Source: JANQEU01 sp965242805
GTDB lineage: Bacteria > Bacteroidota > Bacteroidia > Cytophagales > Cyclobacteriaceae
Length of the DNA stretch: 64,000 nucleotides
Assembly: GCA_965242805.1 (NCBI GenBank)
Contig: CBDETD010000002.1
Span: 1,240,001-1,304,000 of the forward strand
Direction: 5' to 3'
Shown: positions 7,846-15,972 of the stretch, in pieces
Position numbering within the stretch: the first letter of the stretch is position 1
Layout: the number at the start of each line of letters is the position of its first letter
Made by a program: the position numbers and the translations under genes
Notes under the pieces: generated by a model
The model's input: the letters and a program-made list of their open reading frames with translations, nothing else
The model's database searches: none
What the model was told of the DNA's origin: nothing

Positions 7846-8988
7846 CTATTTCAAACTGTTTATAGAAACTGCCAGGCTGTCCCAGTATTCATCTTTTCGG
7901 AAAGCAAATCGTGTGGGTTGGAAATTTCCAACAATATCAACATCACCTTTCAGGGGCACTTCCAAATCCAATGACCAATATACTGCATTGACAAATAGTC
8001 TCCTTGTCCCTTCTTCCAGAAGATCAACGGAAGCTCCAATGGTACTTGTAAACACTTTTCCCTTTTGACCGCCGGGTATGGAATAAGTCCTTATCCAGGC
8101 AATTGGCATCATAGGATCATTAGGATCGATTTCCGTCCCGTCTCTTAGTGTTTTTAACTCTGGTAATTTGTTATCAGTAGACCTCATTCCCAATCTTGAA
8201 TCATTTTCTTCGTAGTCATTGGATCGATCAATCACCCGCCCCAACAATAAAGGTTGAGAATCTCCTGGTAAAGGTAACCGGACCCCGTAAACGTCCGTTG
8301 GTCCCCAGACATCCCCGTTTTCGATTCCCTTTAGAATAGGATGACCTTCCATTTCCGGTGCAATAATTCCTCTGGTACTCTGATCTCCATGTAGACCATG
8401 GTGTGATATCCATTTTTCACCCAGAACCAGGCGTCCGAATCCCCCATTCCAATCATCATCACTTTCATGGTAGTTCCCGTAATGCTTAAATGAGGATTCT
8501 ATTTCTGTGTCCTTAAAAAGAAAAGCATGTGTAGCAGTACGGATCCCAATTACAGGTTTACCAGATTTCAAATAGTCGTCAATGAATTCCATCTGTTCAT
8601 CCGGTAATGCTCTGAAGCGTGTGAAGATGATCATAAGATCAGCGTCTTCCAAAAGTTGTAATCCCGGAATATTAAACGAATAATTCGGATCGATGATCCC
8701 TTCATTCTCTGGGTCCTGAGAGAATAGAACCTTACAATTGAAACCATGTCTTTCACTTAATATCCTCGCCAGCTGTGGTAATGCTTCCTCAGAACGATAT
8801 TCTTCATCCCCGGAGATCAGAACAATGGACGAGGATCCCTCTTTACCATCAAATGTGAGCCATAGTTTCGGTTGCAAATCTGCATCTTCAGATCGAGTCT
8901 CCTGCCGGCACCCCAAAGCAATGAATAAGATCATGGAAAAGCCAGATAATATTTTGATTATTCTCTTCGAATTTCGGGGTTGATTCAT
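7846..8988 (-). CDS. ThuA-like domain lipoprotein
   Basis: A 380-residue protein starting at the ATG at 8988. The leader KRIIKILSGFSMILFIALGC ends in a lipobox with the lipidated Cys at residue 27, so the protein should be anchored to a membrane facing the periplasm or the outside. The body has a ThuA-like amidotransferase fold: IVLISGDEEYRSEEALPQL, a strand-turn DLMIIFTRFRALPD, and PVIGIRTATHAF, where class I amidotransferases carry the nucleophile elbow. No catalytic Cys is evident at that elbow. A long C-terminal part contains WIRTYSIPGGQKGKVFTST, mirroring the shorter neighbour. The longer frame starting at 9033 would add 15 residues before the signal peptide and is less likely. Function unknown; probably works with the downstream paralog. 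Confidence 0.78.
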   Translation of the reverse strand: MNQPRNSKRIIKILSGFSMILFIALGCRQETRSEDADLQPKLWLTFDGKEGSSSIVLISGDEEYRSEEALPQLARILSERHGFNCKVLFSQDPENEGIIDPNYSFNIPGLQLLEDADLMIIFTRFRALPDEQMEFIDDYLKSGKPVIGIRTATHAFLFKDTEIESSFKHYGNYHESDDDWNGGFGRLVLGEKWISHHGLHGDQSTRGIIAPEMEGHPILKGIENGDVWGPTDVYGVRLPLPGDSQPLLLGRVIDRSNDYEENDSRLGMRSTDNKLPELKTLRDGTEIDPNDPMMPIAWIRTYSIPGGQKGKVFTSTIGASVDLLEEGTRRLFVNAVYWSLDLEVPLKGDVDIVGNFQPTRFAFRKDEYWDSLAVSINSLK

Positions 8989-9169
8989 TTTGTATGGTGT
9001 CCTGTATTTGGTCAATGATTTGCCTAATCCCATTAAGATACTAAGATTGGAGATCTATCAAAACCCTTTGCATTGTGGCGGAACGTGGTCCCATCCATAT
9101 GTGATCATTTACCCGACTTAAGGATTTGCCAATAATCCATAACTTGTGAAGAATAATGATCTGCTAAAT

Positions 9170-10036
9170 ATGTACAGGTACCTCATCATCATTTTTATAC
9201 TAATCACGATCTCGTGTTCACCTGAAAAATCAAGTGAAACAGCAGTAGATGAACCTTTGTTTACTTCCCCAATCGGGATCCAGGCCTATTCATTTCGCAA
9301 CCAGTTTCCTGACGATCTAATTGGAACCCTGGACAAGATCCAGGAAATGGGAATAACCGAGATCGAAGGTGTGCCTAGCAATGTGCCACCTCAGGAATTT
9401 AAAAAACTATGCAATGAAAGGGGAATCAACATCCCTGCGACAGGCCTCGGATTCGATCTACTCAGAGACGATCCAGACAGTGTTGTAGCCATTGCAAAAG
9501 CCCTCGGGGCCCGGTATGTAATGTGCGCATGGATACCTCACCCAGAGAGAGGACGCTTTACCAGGAACGATGCGGATAATGCGATTGAAGTATTTGAGAA
9601 GGTAGGAAAAGTGCTGAAAAATGATGATATCACCTTCTGTTATCATGTTCATGGATATGAGTTTCAACCTTACGAGGAAGGCACTTTAATGGACTATATG
9701 ATCCAAAATTCTGATCCGGAATTGGTGTCTTATGAAATGGATGTTTTTTGGGTACAGTTTGGTGGTGGAGATCCGGTTGACTTATTAAAAAAATATGGGG
9801 ATCGTTGGAAACTTCTTCATTTGAAGGATATGCAAAAGGGGATCGCAAAGGACCTGACCGGTGGGACCAGTGAAGAATACAATGTACCACTGGGAGAAGG
9901 TCAAATCGATATGGAAGGTATCATCCGGGAAGCTCAGAAGATCGGAATTGCACATTATTTTATTGAAGATGAGAGCAGCGCGGTGATGGAGCAGGTCCCA
10001 AAAAGTATTTCCTACCTAAGGGGGCTGACCAAATGA
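9170..10036 (+). CDS. Xylose-isomerase-like TIM-barrel lipoprotein
   Basis: A 288-residue lipoprotein whose mature part is a sugar phosphate isomerase/epimerase (AP endonuclease 2 type) TIM barrel. The leader YRYLIIIFILITISC places the lipid Cys at residue 16. Barrel landmarks are GIQAYSFRNQFP, GITEIEGVP, FCYHVHGYEFQPYE and KLLHLKDMQKG, which carry the His/Glu/Asp metal ligands of this fold. A GTG start at 9146 would add eight residues and cannot be excluded. It is divergent from the ThuA lipoprotein and 42 bases ahead of the GntP permease, so it may serve either set. ThuA and TIM-barrel proteins co-occur in many Bacteroidota carbohydrate loci. The exported location means it acts on an unphosphorylated sugar or sugar-like substrate. 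Confidence 0.78.
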   Translation: MYRYLIIIFILITISCSPEKSSETAVDEPLFTSPIGIQAYSFRNQFPDDLIGTLDKIQEMGITEIEGVPSNVPPQEFKKLCNERGINIPATGLGFDLLRDDPDSVVAIAKALGARYVMCAWIPHPERGRFTRNDADNAIEVFEKVGKVLKNDDITFCYHVHGYEFQPYEEGTLMDYMIQNSDPELVSYEMDVFWVQFGGGDPVDLLKKYGDRWKLLHLKDMQKGIAKDLTGGTSEEYNVPLGEGQIDMEGIIREAQKIGIAHYFIEDESSAVMEQVPKSISYLRGLTK

Positions 10037-10078
10037 CAATATTGACATCTTAAGACTTAACTACTAAATACTGATCAA

Positions 10079-11380
10079 TTGGATTTTATAGCAATCATAT
10101 CCGGAATCGTCCTGTTGTTACTACTTGTTACGGTACTAAAACTGGATACATTCATTTCTTTTATGCTCGTCTGTCTGTTCGTCGGAGTTGTCGAAGGTCT
10201 ATCTGTCCCGGAGACAATGACAGCCATCCAAAATGGTATTGGCAGTACCTTATCTTCATTGGTGATGATTCTTGGATTTGGTGCTATGCTTGGAAAACTA
10301 GTGGCCGAAAGTGGAGCAGCTAATGAGATCACTAACCAACTGGTAAAGAAATTTGGGATGAAAAACATCCAGCTTGCCTTGATGGCCACTGGATTTATCG
10401 TAGGAATTCCAATGTTCTACCTGGTAGGTTTTGTTATCCTGGTACCGCTTGCCATTGCAATAGCTTCAAAGACCAAACTTCCACTACTGTACATAGGACT
10501 CCCTATGCTGGCTTCACTTTCTGTAACTCATGGATTCCTGCCCCCGCATCCCGCCCCCACGGCAATCGCTGAAATGTACGGTGCAGATATTGGGCTGACT
10601 CTGATCTATGGTGTGATTGTGGGTATTCCGGCTATTTTCATGGCGAAGTTTGCATTGAGCCGAACCATGAAACGAATTCAACCCACGTTACTCAAGGAAT
10701 ATGATGTAGAAGTGGACGACCGATACAAAATTCCATCACTCACAACCTCATTAATCATTGCCCTGCTGCCTGTTATCCTGATTGGTGGGGCTTCTGTAGT
10801 CCGTTTGTATGTTCCCGACAATCCTGTTATAAATTCTCTTGGAAACCCTGCATTTGCTATGTTGGTTTCAGTACTGGCAGCGGTTTATTTTTTAGGTATC
10901 CGGACAGGACGATCCACAACCGATGTGATGAAGATCCTGACCAGCGCTGTATCAGGAATTGCCGTGGTCCTGCTGATCATTGCCGGTGCTGGATCGTTGA
11001 AGCAGGTGATGATAGAAACACAGATAAGTGATCGCATTGGTGAAGCATTGGGTGGACTAGGTCTGTCCCCATTAATCCTGGCATGGATCATTGCCGGTTT
11101 GATAAGGATCAGTGTCGGTTCGGCAACTGTTGCTGCACTTACTGCTGCAAGCATTGTGATGCCAGTAATAGGTACATCTGATGTATCTCCCGAACTGCTT
11201 GTTCTCGCCACTGGAGCAGGAAGCCTGATCATGTCACATGTCAATGACGGTGGATTCTGGCTTTACAAAGAATACTTCAACGTGAGCATTAAGGAAACCT
11301 TATTGTCCTGGACCATGATGGAGACTACTATCTCGGTAGTTGGAATAATTGGAATTATGCTGCTCGATATTTTCATTTGA
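10079..11380 (+). CDS. GntP family permease (gluconate / D-serine type), TTG start
   Basis: A 433-residue inner-membrane proton symporter of the GntP family, whose members carry gluconate, idonate, fructuronate or, in the case of DsdX, D-serine. Around 12 membrane helices can be seen. Family landmarks are LGFGAMLGKLVAESGAANEI near residue 65, the HGFLPPHPAPTAIAEMYGAD loop, and SVGSATVAALTAASIVMP followed by SHVNDGGFWLYKEYF near the C terminus. The only usable start is TTG at 10079; an in-frame stop lies at 10058-10060 and no ATG intervenes. One base separates its stop from the RidA start, so it is cotranscribed with RidA, the PLP enzyme and the dipeptidase. In this company a D-amino acid substrate is more likely than gluconate. 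Confidence 0.88.
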   Translation: MDFIAIISGIVLLLLLVTVLKLDTFISFMLVCLFVGVVEGLSVPETMTAIQNGIGSTLSSLVMILGFGAMLGKLVAESGAANEITNQLVKKFGMKNIQLALMATGFIVGIPMFYLVGFVILVPLAIAIASKTKLPLLYIGLPMLASLSVTHGFLPPHPAPTAIAEMYGADIGLTLIYGVIVGIPAIFMAKFALSRTMKRIQPTLLKEYDVEVDDRYKIPSLTTSLIIALLPVILIGGASVVRLYVPDNPVINSLGNPAFAMLVSVLAAVYFLGIRTGRSTTDVMKILTSAVSGIAVVLLIIAGAGSLKQVMIETQISDRIGEALGGLGLSPLILAWIIAGLIRISVGSATVAALTAASIVMPVIGTSDVSPELLVLATGAGSLIMSHVNDGGFWLYKEYFNVSIKETLLSWTMMETTISVVGIIGIMLLDIFI

Positions 11381-11381
11381 T

Positions 11382-11837
11382 ATGGATATAGAAAATAGAA
11401 TTCAGGAACTCGGATTAATTCTCCCTCCACCTCCACCACCTGGTGGGGTGTACAAGCCCGTTGTCATCTCCGGAAAAATGCTTTATGTATCCGGACAGGG
11501 TCCAGTAAAAGACGATGGAAGTCAAATTACCGGTAAGGTTGGACTTGATTTGTCAACTGAACAAGGATATGCGGCAGCACATCAGGTCGGTTTGACAATG
11601 CTGGCAACCATACGAGCCCATGCAGAATTGAATCAAATCAAGCGATTGATAAAGACACTTGGAATGGTCAATTCATCACCGGATTTCAACCAACATCCGC
11701 AGGTTATCAATGGCTTCAGTGAATTGATGGTCGAGATACTGGGTGAAGAAAAAGGAAAAGGCGCCAGAAGCGCAGTAGGAATGATATTACCCGGTAATAT
11801 TGCCGTGGAAATTGAGGCAATTTTTGAAATTTTATAG
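11382..11837 (+). CDS. RidA family imine/enamine deaminase
   Basis: A 151-residue cytosolic protein of the YjgF/YER057c/UK114 family. RidA proteins hydrolyse the reactive 2-aminoacrylate released by PLP dehydratases to pyruvate and ammonia. The opening RIQELGLILPPPPPPGGVYKP, the strand LYVSGQGPVKDDG and the tail region GARSAVGMILPGNIAVEIEA match the longer RidA subfamily; the conserved Arg is R in KGARSAVG. The start at 11382 sits one base after the GntP stop, and its stop is 2 bases before the PLP enzyme. This placement directly before a dehydratase/aldolase-type PLP enzyme makes a role in clearing its enamine product attractive. Family call secure, substrate inferred. Confidence 0.92.
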   Translation: MDIENRIQELGLILPPPPPPGGVYKPVVISGKMLYVSGQGPVKDDGSQITGKVGLDLSTEQGYAAAHQVGLTMLATIRAHAELNQIKRLIKTLGMVNSSPDFNQHPQVINGFSELMVEILGEEKGKGARSAVGMILPGNIAVEIEAIFEIL

Positions 11838-11839
11838 AT

Positions 11840-12928
11840 ATGGCCGAATGGTTTGAGATCACCAACGAAGCACAGATCATATCTCCTGCTCTCCTCTTCT
11901 ACCCTGAGAGGATAAAGCAGAACATTCAGCAAATGATCATCATCGCCGGAAGTGCGGACAGACTTCGCCCCCATGTCAAAACATACAAGTGCCAGGAAGT
12001 GGTCCAAATGCAGTTGGATGCAGGTATTTCCAAATTCAAATGTGCAACGTTGGCTGAGGCAGAAATGCTAGCCCAAGCTAATGTGCAAGATGTATTGGTT
12101 TCCTATGCACTCATCGGACCTGCCCAGAAAGGATTTCTGAAATTATGTGAAAAGTATCCCCAAACAACCTTTTCTGTGTTGGCGGATCATCCCAGTCAGT
12201 TGAATCAATGGAAACAGAATGCCAGTTCGCATATTAATATTTTCATCGATATTGATTCTGGCCTGGAACGCACAGGGATCAAACCACGGGAAGCATTCCC
12301 TCTCTTCGACCAGATCCAAAAGGGTCCTTTCGAATTAAAAGGAATACAGGTATACGACGGAAATATTGTCAGCTCCGAACCAGAAAGTCGAAAAAGGGAG
12401 ATCGACGAATCATTCGAAGATGCAAATGAACTGATCAGAGAAATTGAGTCAAAACTCGGTAAAAAGTTTGAGGTGGTCTGTGGAGGAAGTATCACCTTCC
12501 CTATTCATGCGCAGTATCCGGACAGGCATCTATCTCCGGGCACGACCCTGTTGTGGGACTATGGATATACCACCAAATTCCCTGATGTCCCTTTTCTGAT
12601 AGCGGCAACGGTTATGACAAGGGTCATTTGTAAACCCGGGGACAACAAGATCTGCCTGGATCTGGGGCACAAAGCTATTGCTCCTGAGAATGATGTACGG
12701 GTCTTTTTCCCACAGGTGGGGGATGCCCAGAGGATCATCCATAGTGAGGAACACCTGGTACTTGAGGTGAAGAATGCTGACAAATTCGAGATCGGTCAGG
12801 TACTGTACGGCTACCCCTGGCACATCTGTCCTACTGTAGCCTTGCATGAACGAGCCGGGGTGATGGAAAATGGCAGGGTCAACAGCTTCTGGAATATCGT
12901 AGCCCGTAAACGATACTATCAAGCCTAA
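11840..12928 (+). CDS. D-threonine aldolase / D-serine dehydratase-like PLP enzyme (fold III)
   Basis: A 362-residue enzyme of the alanine racemase-like fold III group that contains D-threonine aldolase, DSD1-type D-serine dehydratase and D-threo-3-hydroxyaspartate dehydratase. The PLP lysine is K47 in RLRPHVKTYK. The metal site expected of this group is present near the C terminus as H328 and C330 in GYPWHICPTVALHE. The barrel is followed by the usual small beta domain. It acts in the cytosol on D-hydroxy-amino acids. Sequence alone cannot separate aldolase from dehydratase, but the adjoining RidA gene favours a dehydratase that releases 2-aminoacrylate. The dipeptidase starts 5 bases after its stop. 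Confidence 0.88.
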   Translation: MAEWFEITNEAQIISPALLFYPERIKQNIQQMIIIAGSADRLRPHVKTYKCQEVVQMQLDAGISKFKCATLAEAEMLAQANVQDVLVSYALIGPAQKGFLKLCEKYPQTTFSVLADHPSQLNQWKQNASSHINIFIDIDSGLERTGIKPREAFPLFDQIQKGPFELKGIQVYDGNIVSSEPESRKREIDESFEDANELIREIESKLGKKFEVVCGGSITFPIHAQYPDRHLSPGTTLLWDYGYTTKFPDVPFLIAATVMTRVICKPGDNKICLDLGHKAIAPENDVRVFFPQVGDAQRIIHSEEHLVLEVKNADKFEIGQVLYGYPWHICPTVALHERAGVMENGRVNSFWNIVARKRYYQA

Positions 12929-12933
12929 CACCT

Positions 12934-14016
12934 ATGGGAAATAAAACCTTCTTCTTTGATGCCCATCTCGACCTATCGATGAATGCCCTCGAGTGGAATC
13001 GTGATCTTCGGTGGACAGTAGAAGAGATCAGGGAATCGGAATCAGGCATGAAAGATAAACCTGACCGTGGGAACAACACCGTTTCATTCCCGAGTTTGCG
13101 GGAAGGGAATGTTGGGATCGTGGTGGGAACCCATATAGCCAGATTCTCACAGAAAGGTAAGAAAATGCCGGGAGCCAGCTGGAACTCCCAGGAACAGGCC
13201 TGGGCCCAAACCCAGGGACAGGCAGCATGGTACGATGCCATGGAGCAGGATGGGCAACTTCGTTGTATCCGAAACAACGAGGAACTCACAGAGCACCTGG
13301 AAGCCTGGAATAATGGCTCAGAAAACACCCCTATCGGCTTGATCAAAAGTCTTGAAGGGGCGGACTCCATCATCAGTTTCGACCACCTGGAACGGTCCTA
13401 CGAGAACGGGTTACGAGCCATTGGACCTGCCCACTATGGGCCGGGAGTTTATGCCCAGGGAACCGACGCAACTGGACGCCTAGGTCAAAAGGGCCGGGAC
13501 CTCCTTAAGGAAATGGAGCGATTGAACATCATACTGGATGCCAGTCATTTGTGCGATGACAGTTTCTGGGAGGCAATGGACTATTTCAATGGATCAGTAT
13601 GGGCCAGCCACAGCAATTGTAGAAGCCTTGTCCCCCATAACCGGCAATTTTCAGATGACCAGATCAGAACATTGATCGATCGAGGGGCTGTGATCGGGGC
13701 AGTGTTTGATACCTGGATGCTCAAGCCGGGGTGGGTCAGAGGAAAATCCACTCCTGAAAGTGAAAACATCACCCTGGAAACAGCGGTAGACCACATCGAT
13801 CACATATGCCAACTGGCAGGAAGTTCCTTGCATTCCGGGATCGGATCAGACCTTGACGGAGCGTACGGTAAGGAGCAGTCCCCTGCAGATATCGACACCA
13901 TTGCCGATGTTCAAAAGATCCCTGAAATCCTAAGAAAACGAGGTTACTCAAAAAAGGACATTGATAACATCTGCTCCCGGAACTGGATAAGGTTTTTGGA
14001 GAGGGCCTGGAACTAA
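12934..14016 (+). CDS. Membrane dipeptidase family (M19) peptidase
   Basis: A 360-residue amidohydrolase-fold metallopeptidase of family M19 (renal dipeptidase type), which cleaves dipeptides and tolerates a D-residue at the C-terminal position. The metal-binding HxD is H11-L-D13 (FFDAHLDLSM). Other landmarks are SLEGADSI, with the bridging Glu, ILDASHLCDDSFWEA and WASHSNCRSLVPHNR with metal-ligand His residues, and GIGSDLDGAYG near residue 305. There is no signal peptide, so it is cytosolic despite the family name. It closes the operon of GntP, RidA and the PLP enzyme and would release D-amino acids from imported or recycled dipeptides. A short A/T-flanked hairpin follows at 14054-14073. Confidence 0.92.
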   Translation: MGNKTFFFDAHLDLSMNALEWNRDLRWTVEEIRESESGMKDKPDRGNNTVSFPSLREGNVGIVVGTHIARFSQKGKKMPGASWNSQEQAWAQTQGQAAWYDAMEQDGQLRCIRNNEELTEHLEAWNNGSENTPIGLIKSLEGADSIISFDHLERSYENGLRAIGPAHYGPGVYAQGTDATGRLGQKGRDLLKEMERLNIILDASHLCDDSFWEAMDYFNGSVWASHSNCRSLVPHNRQFSDDQIRTLIDRGAVIGAVFDTWMLKPGWVRGKSTPESENITLETAVDHIDHICQLAGSSLHSGIGSDLDGAYGKEQSPADIDTIADVQKIPEILRKRGYSKKDIDNICSRNWIRFLERAWN

Positions 14017-14053
14017 GATCATCTAAATAATCTGATTATATCGTTATATGTGG

Positions 14054-14073
14054 GAAAAAGGGACACCTTTTTC
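14054..14073. terminator. Possible terminator after the D-amino acid operon
   Basis: GAAAAAGG and CCTTTTTC pair perfectly around a GACA loop, 38 bases after the dipeptidase stop. The stem has only three GC pairs, so it is a weak bidirectional candidate. Confidence 0.4.
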
Positions 14074-14140
14074 GTAAATTGTAGGAAACGTGGCGATACG
14101 CTTGGGAGCAAGTGACTTGTCATATCAACTCCGAAGATCT

Positions 14141-14773
14141 ATGAACCGAACTATAGAACTCATTCTTTTCCTGGTCTTGTTTTCAATTTCGCATACAGCA
14201 CCTTCTCAAAAGACAAAGAAGACAGTGATAAAAAATCAGTTACCAGATACTAAGGAAGTTTTCTATGTACTAAAGGACGATTACCAAACTAAACACGGAA
14301 AGTATACTAAGTATTTAGGAGATATGATGGTCTGTTCAGGCACTTACGATAGCAATGAACGAACTGGAAATTGGGAATATTATAATTCGAAAGGAGGTAT
14401 TGAACAAATTGTGAACTATGATACCTATCAATTGATTCAAAACAACAATCCAAAAAATGTATCTCCGGAACCAGTGGCATTAGGCGGTATGCAAATCTTT
14501 TACACTTACATCGCGAGAACAATGAAATACCCTGCCAGGGCCAGAAAGAAGGGTACACAAGGAAAGGTTTTTGTCAAATTCACCATTAATCCTGATGGAT
14601 CAACTTCTAATTTTCATATAGAAGAAGGCATAGGAGATGGTTGTGACGAAGAAGCACTCAGAGCTTTTCAAACAATAGGATTTGAATATTATCCGGCACT
14701 GGATTCCAATGGGAACCAAATAAGCAGTACAATAACACTACCAGTAATTTTTAAACTGCATGATAGCTATTGA
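14141..14773 (+). CDS. Periplasmic TonB C-terminal domain protein
   Basis: A 210-residue exported protein. The leader MNRTIELILFLVLFSISHTA is a signal peptide and replaces the usual TonB membrane anchor and proline-rich stalk. Residues 50-90 contain a MORN-like antitoxin-type repeat (GKYTKYLGDMMVCSGTYD, RTGNWEYYNSKG). The last 85 residues are a TonB C-terminal domain: MKYPARARKKGTQGKVFVKF, INPDGSTSNFHIEEGIG, CDEEALRAFQ. Such anchorless TonB-like proteins are frequent in Bacteroidota; the domain may bind an outer-membrane receptor or simply be a periplasmic interaction module. I used the ATG at 14141 because the GTG-initiated longer frame puts 17 residues before the signal peptide. No receptor gene is adjacent. 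Confidence 0.75.
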   Translation: MNRTIELILFLVLFSISHTAPSQKTKKTVIKNQLPDTKEVFYVLKDDYQTKHGKYTKYLGDMMVCSGTYDSNERTGNWEYYNSKGGIEQIVNYDTYQLIQNNNPKNVSPEPVALGGMQIFYTYIARTMKYPARARKKGTQGKVFVKFTINPDGSTSNFHIEEGIGDGCDEEALRAFQTIGFEYYPALDSNGNQISSTITLPVIFKLHDSY

Positions 14774-14826
14774 CAAAATGTAAATCCCTCAAAGTTCCCT
14801 GATACGTATGATGCCGCATCCTTGAG

Positions 14827-15255
14827 CTACTTCTCCGGAAATTCGATTTCCTCGAGCATCAGACCTAACATTTCTTTCACACCTTCTTTTCCTGAAACTT
14901 TCCAGGTTATGCCAGAATTATTTGACCCGATAGTCACATCATGCCGGAAGAAAGGGCAACATTCATTCTCTGACAGGACGTAATGGAAGAGATCCGGTAG
15001 CAGGCTGTCCACATCCTCGAAATGAAATAAATAACCGTCATCAACTTCGTCCATTTTGTTAACCCTGGAAAAAACCTTCATTTGCAATTCGTTTTTTCTT
15101 TGGACCAACTCTGAGTCGGTTAGTAAGCAGGTTAATTCGACGTCATTGAGGTTTTTGCTCATAGTATCATGATTTGATTTTCCAATTATATCTTGTGCTT
15201 CTACCGTAACCGTGGAAAGCATTAGCATTAGGCTAAGAGTAAGGTTTTTCATCAT
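14827..15255 (-). CDS. Small exported cysteine protein divergent from a MerR regulator
   Basis: A 142-residue protein with a signal peptide (NLTLSLMLMLSTVTVEA) and three cysteines, C43 in ELTCLLTDSEL and the adjacent pair C99-C100 in SENECCPFF. This LTC...ECCPFxRF layout recurs in small proteins of unknown function found beside MerR-type genes in many bacteria, which I know only as a pattern. The neighbouring regulator at 15331 has a divalent-metal cysteine set, and a perfect palindrome lies between the two genes, so metal-induced expression is likely. Binding of a thiophilic metal through the Cys pair is an inference. Two ATG codons (15255 and 15252) are equally usable. Confidence 0.65.
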   Translation of the reverse strand: MMKNLTLSLMLMLSTVTVEAQDIIGKSNHDTMSKNLNDVELTCLLTDSELVQRKNELQMKVFSRVNKMDEVDDGYLFHFEDVDSLLPDLFHYVLSENECCPFFRHDVTIGSNNSGITWKVSGKEGVKEMLGLMLEEIEFPEK

Positions 15256-15283
15256 AAAAAATCTCTTTTTAGTACATTACGCA

Positions 15284-15299
15284 TTGGAGTTAACTCCAA
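15284..15299. promoter_or_regulatory. MerR-type operator palindrome
   Basis: TTGGAGTTAACTCCAA is a perfect 16-base palindrome centred between the divergent genes starting at 15255 (minus) and 15331 (plus). It resembles the operators bound by MerR-family metal regulators, which typically have GGAGT...ACTCC arms. It is 28 bases from one start codon and 31 from the other, so it could control both. Confidence 0.72.
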
Positions 15300-15330
15300 G
15301 GTTGTGTTTTTTAAATAAAAAATTGAAAAG

Positions 15331-15723
15331 ATGTTGATCGGTGAGCTGTCAAAGAACACCGGATTGTCAAGAGACACTATCCGATGGTACGAAAAAGTTG
15401 GATTACTCAAAGGTGAGGACACTTCAAGAGATTCCAACAACTACAGGATCTATGGCCATGAAACCCTGGATAAGCTCATTTTGATAAAGGAGAGCAAGTC
15501 ATTTGGTTTCTCTTTGAATGAGATCAAGGAAATGTTGGCGTTGATCGATTCGGAAAATCTTAATTGTGATTCTATTTCTCCGATCATTAACTCCAAGCTG
15601 GATATGATCGATCAAAAAATATCCCTGCTGCAAAACCTCCGTACCAAGCTTATTGACCTGAAGGAACAGTGCTCAGGCGATTGCAAAGGACAAATCATGA
15701 ATAGTGCATCTGAAGATCGATAA
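15331..15723 (+). CDS. MerR family metal-responsive transcriptional regulator
   Basis: A 130-residue regulator. Residues 1-70 form the winged helix-turn-helix (MLIGELSKNTGLSRDTIRWY, EKVGLL, NNYRIY), followed by the dimerisation helix and a C-terminal metal loop. Cysteines lie at 79, 114 and 118. In E. coli ZntR and in MerR the equivalent first cysteine (C79/C82) marks sensors of divalent ions such as Zn, Cd, Pb or Hg, whereas copper sensors of the CueR type have Ser there. The C114/C118 pair lies where the metal-binding loop cysteines are expected. It is divergent from the exported cysteine protein, with a palindromic operator between them. Metal identity cannot be settled from sequence. Confidence 0.88.
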   Translation: MLIGELSKNTGLSRDTIRWYEKVGLLKGEDTSRDSNNYRIYGHETLDKLILIKESKSFGFSLNEIKEMLALIDSENLNCDSISPIINSKLDMIDQKISLLQNLRTKLIDLKEQCSGDCKGQIMNSASEDR

Positions 15724-15753
15724 GCTCATTCTCTATATTCATTTCCCTCCGAG

Positions 15754-15781
15754 TTGGCACGCGTTTGTAACGCGTTGCCAA
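15754..15781. repeat. REP-like palindrome
   Basis: TTGGCA-CGCGTT and AACGCGTTGCCAA pair with a single bulged base around a TGT loop. It shares the GTTTGTAACG centre with the palindromes at 20863 and 20905, so it belongs to a dispersed intergenic family. It lies 31 bases after the merR stop and could also act as a 3' structure. Confidence 0.55.
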
Positions 15782-15972
15782 AATTCATTGCAGCAACTCA
15801 ATTAGCAATAATCCTTCACTAAGTTGCCCAATTGGGTTTTTAATCCATCCCAAGTGAAATGACGGGTTAATGACGGGTAAACTTTACCATTATTTTTTGG
15901 AGTTCTCTCCCTACTCAAATGAAATTGTGCCAAACAGAAATTCTAATCGGAACATCTTTAACTAACGCAGTC

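Noticed and set aside
10885..11244. Open frame of 119 codons on the minus strand
   Set aside because: It is the reverse shadow of the GntP membrane helices (rich in Ala, Ser, Ile).
12879..13373. Open frame of 164 codons on the minus strand
   Set aside because: It is antisense to the M19 dipeptidase and PLP enzyme genes, and its translation resembles no protein.
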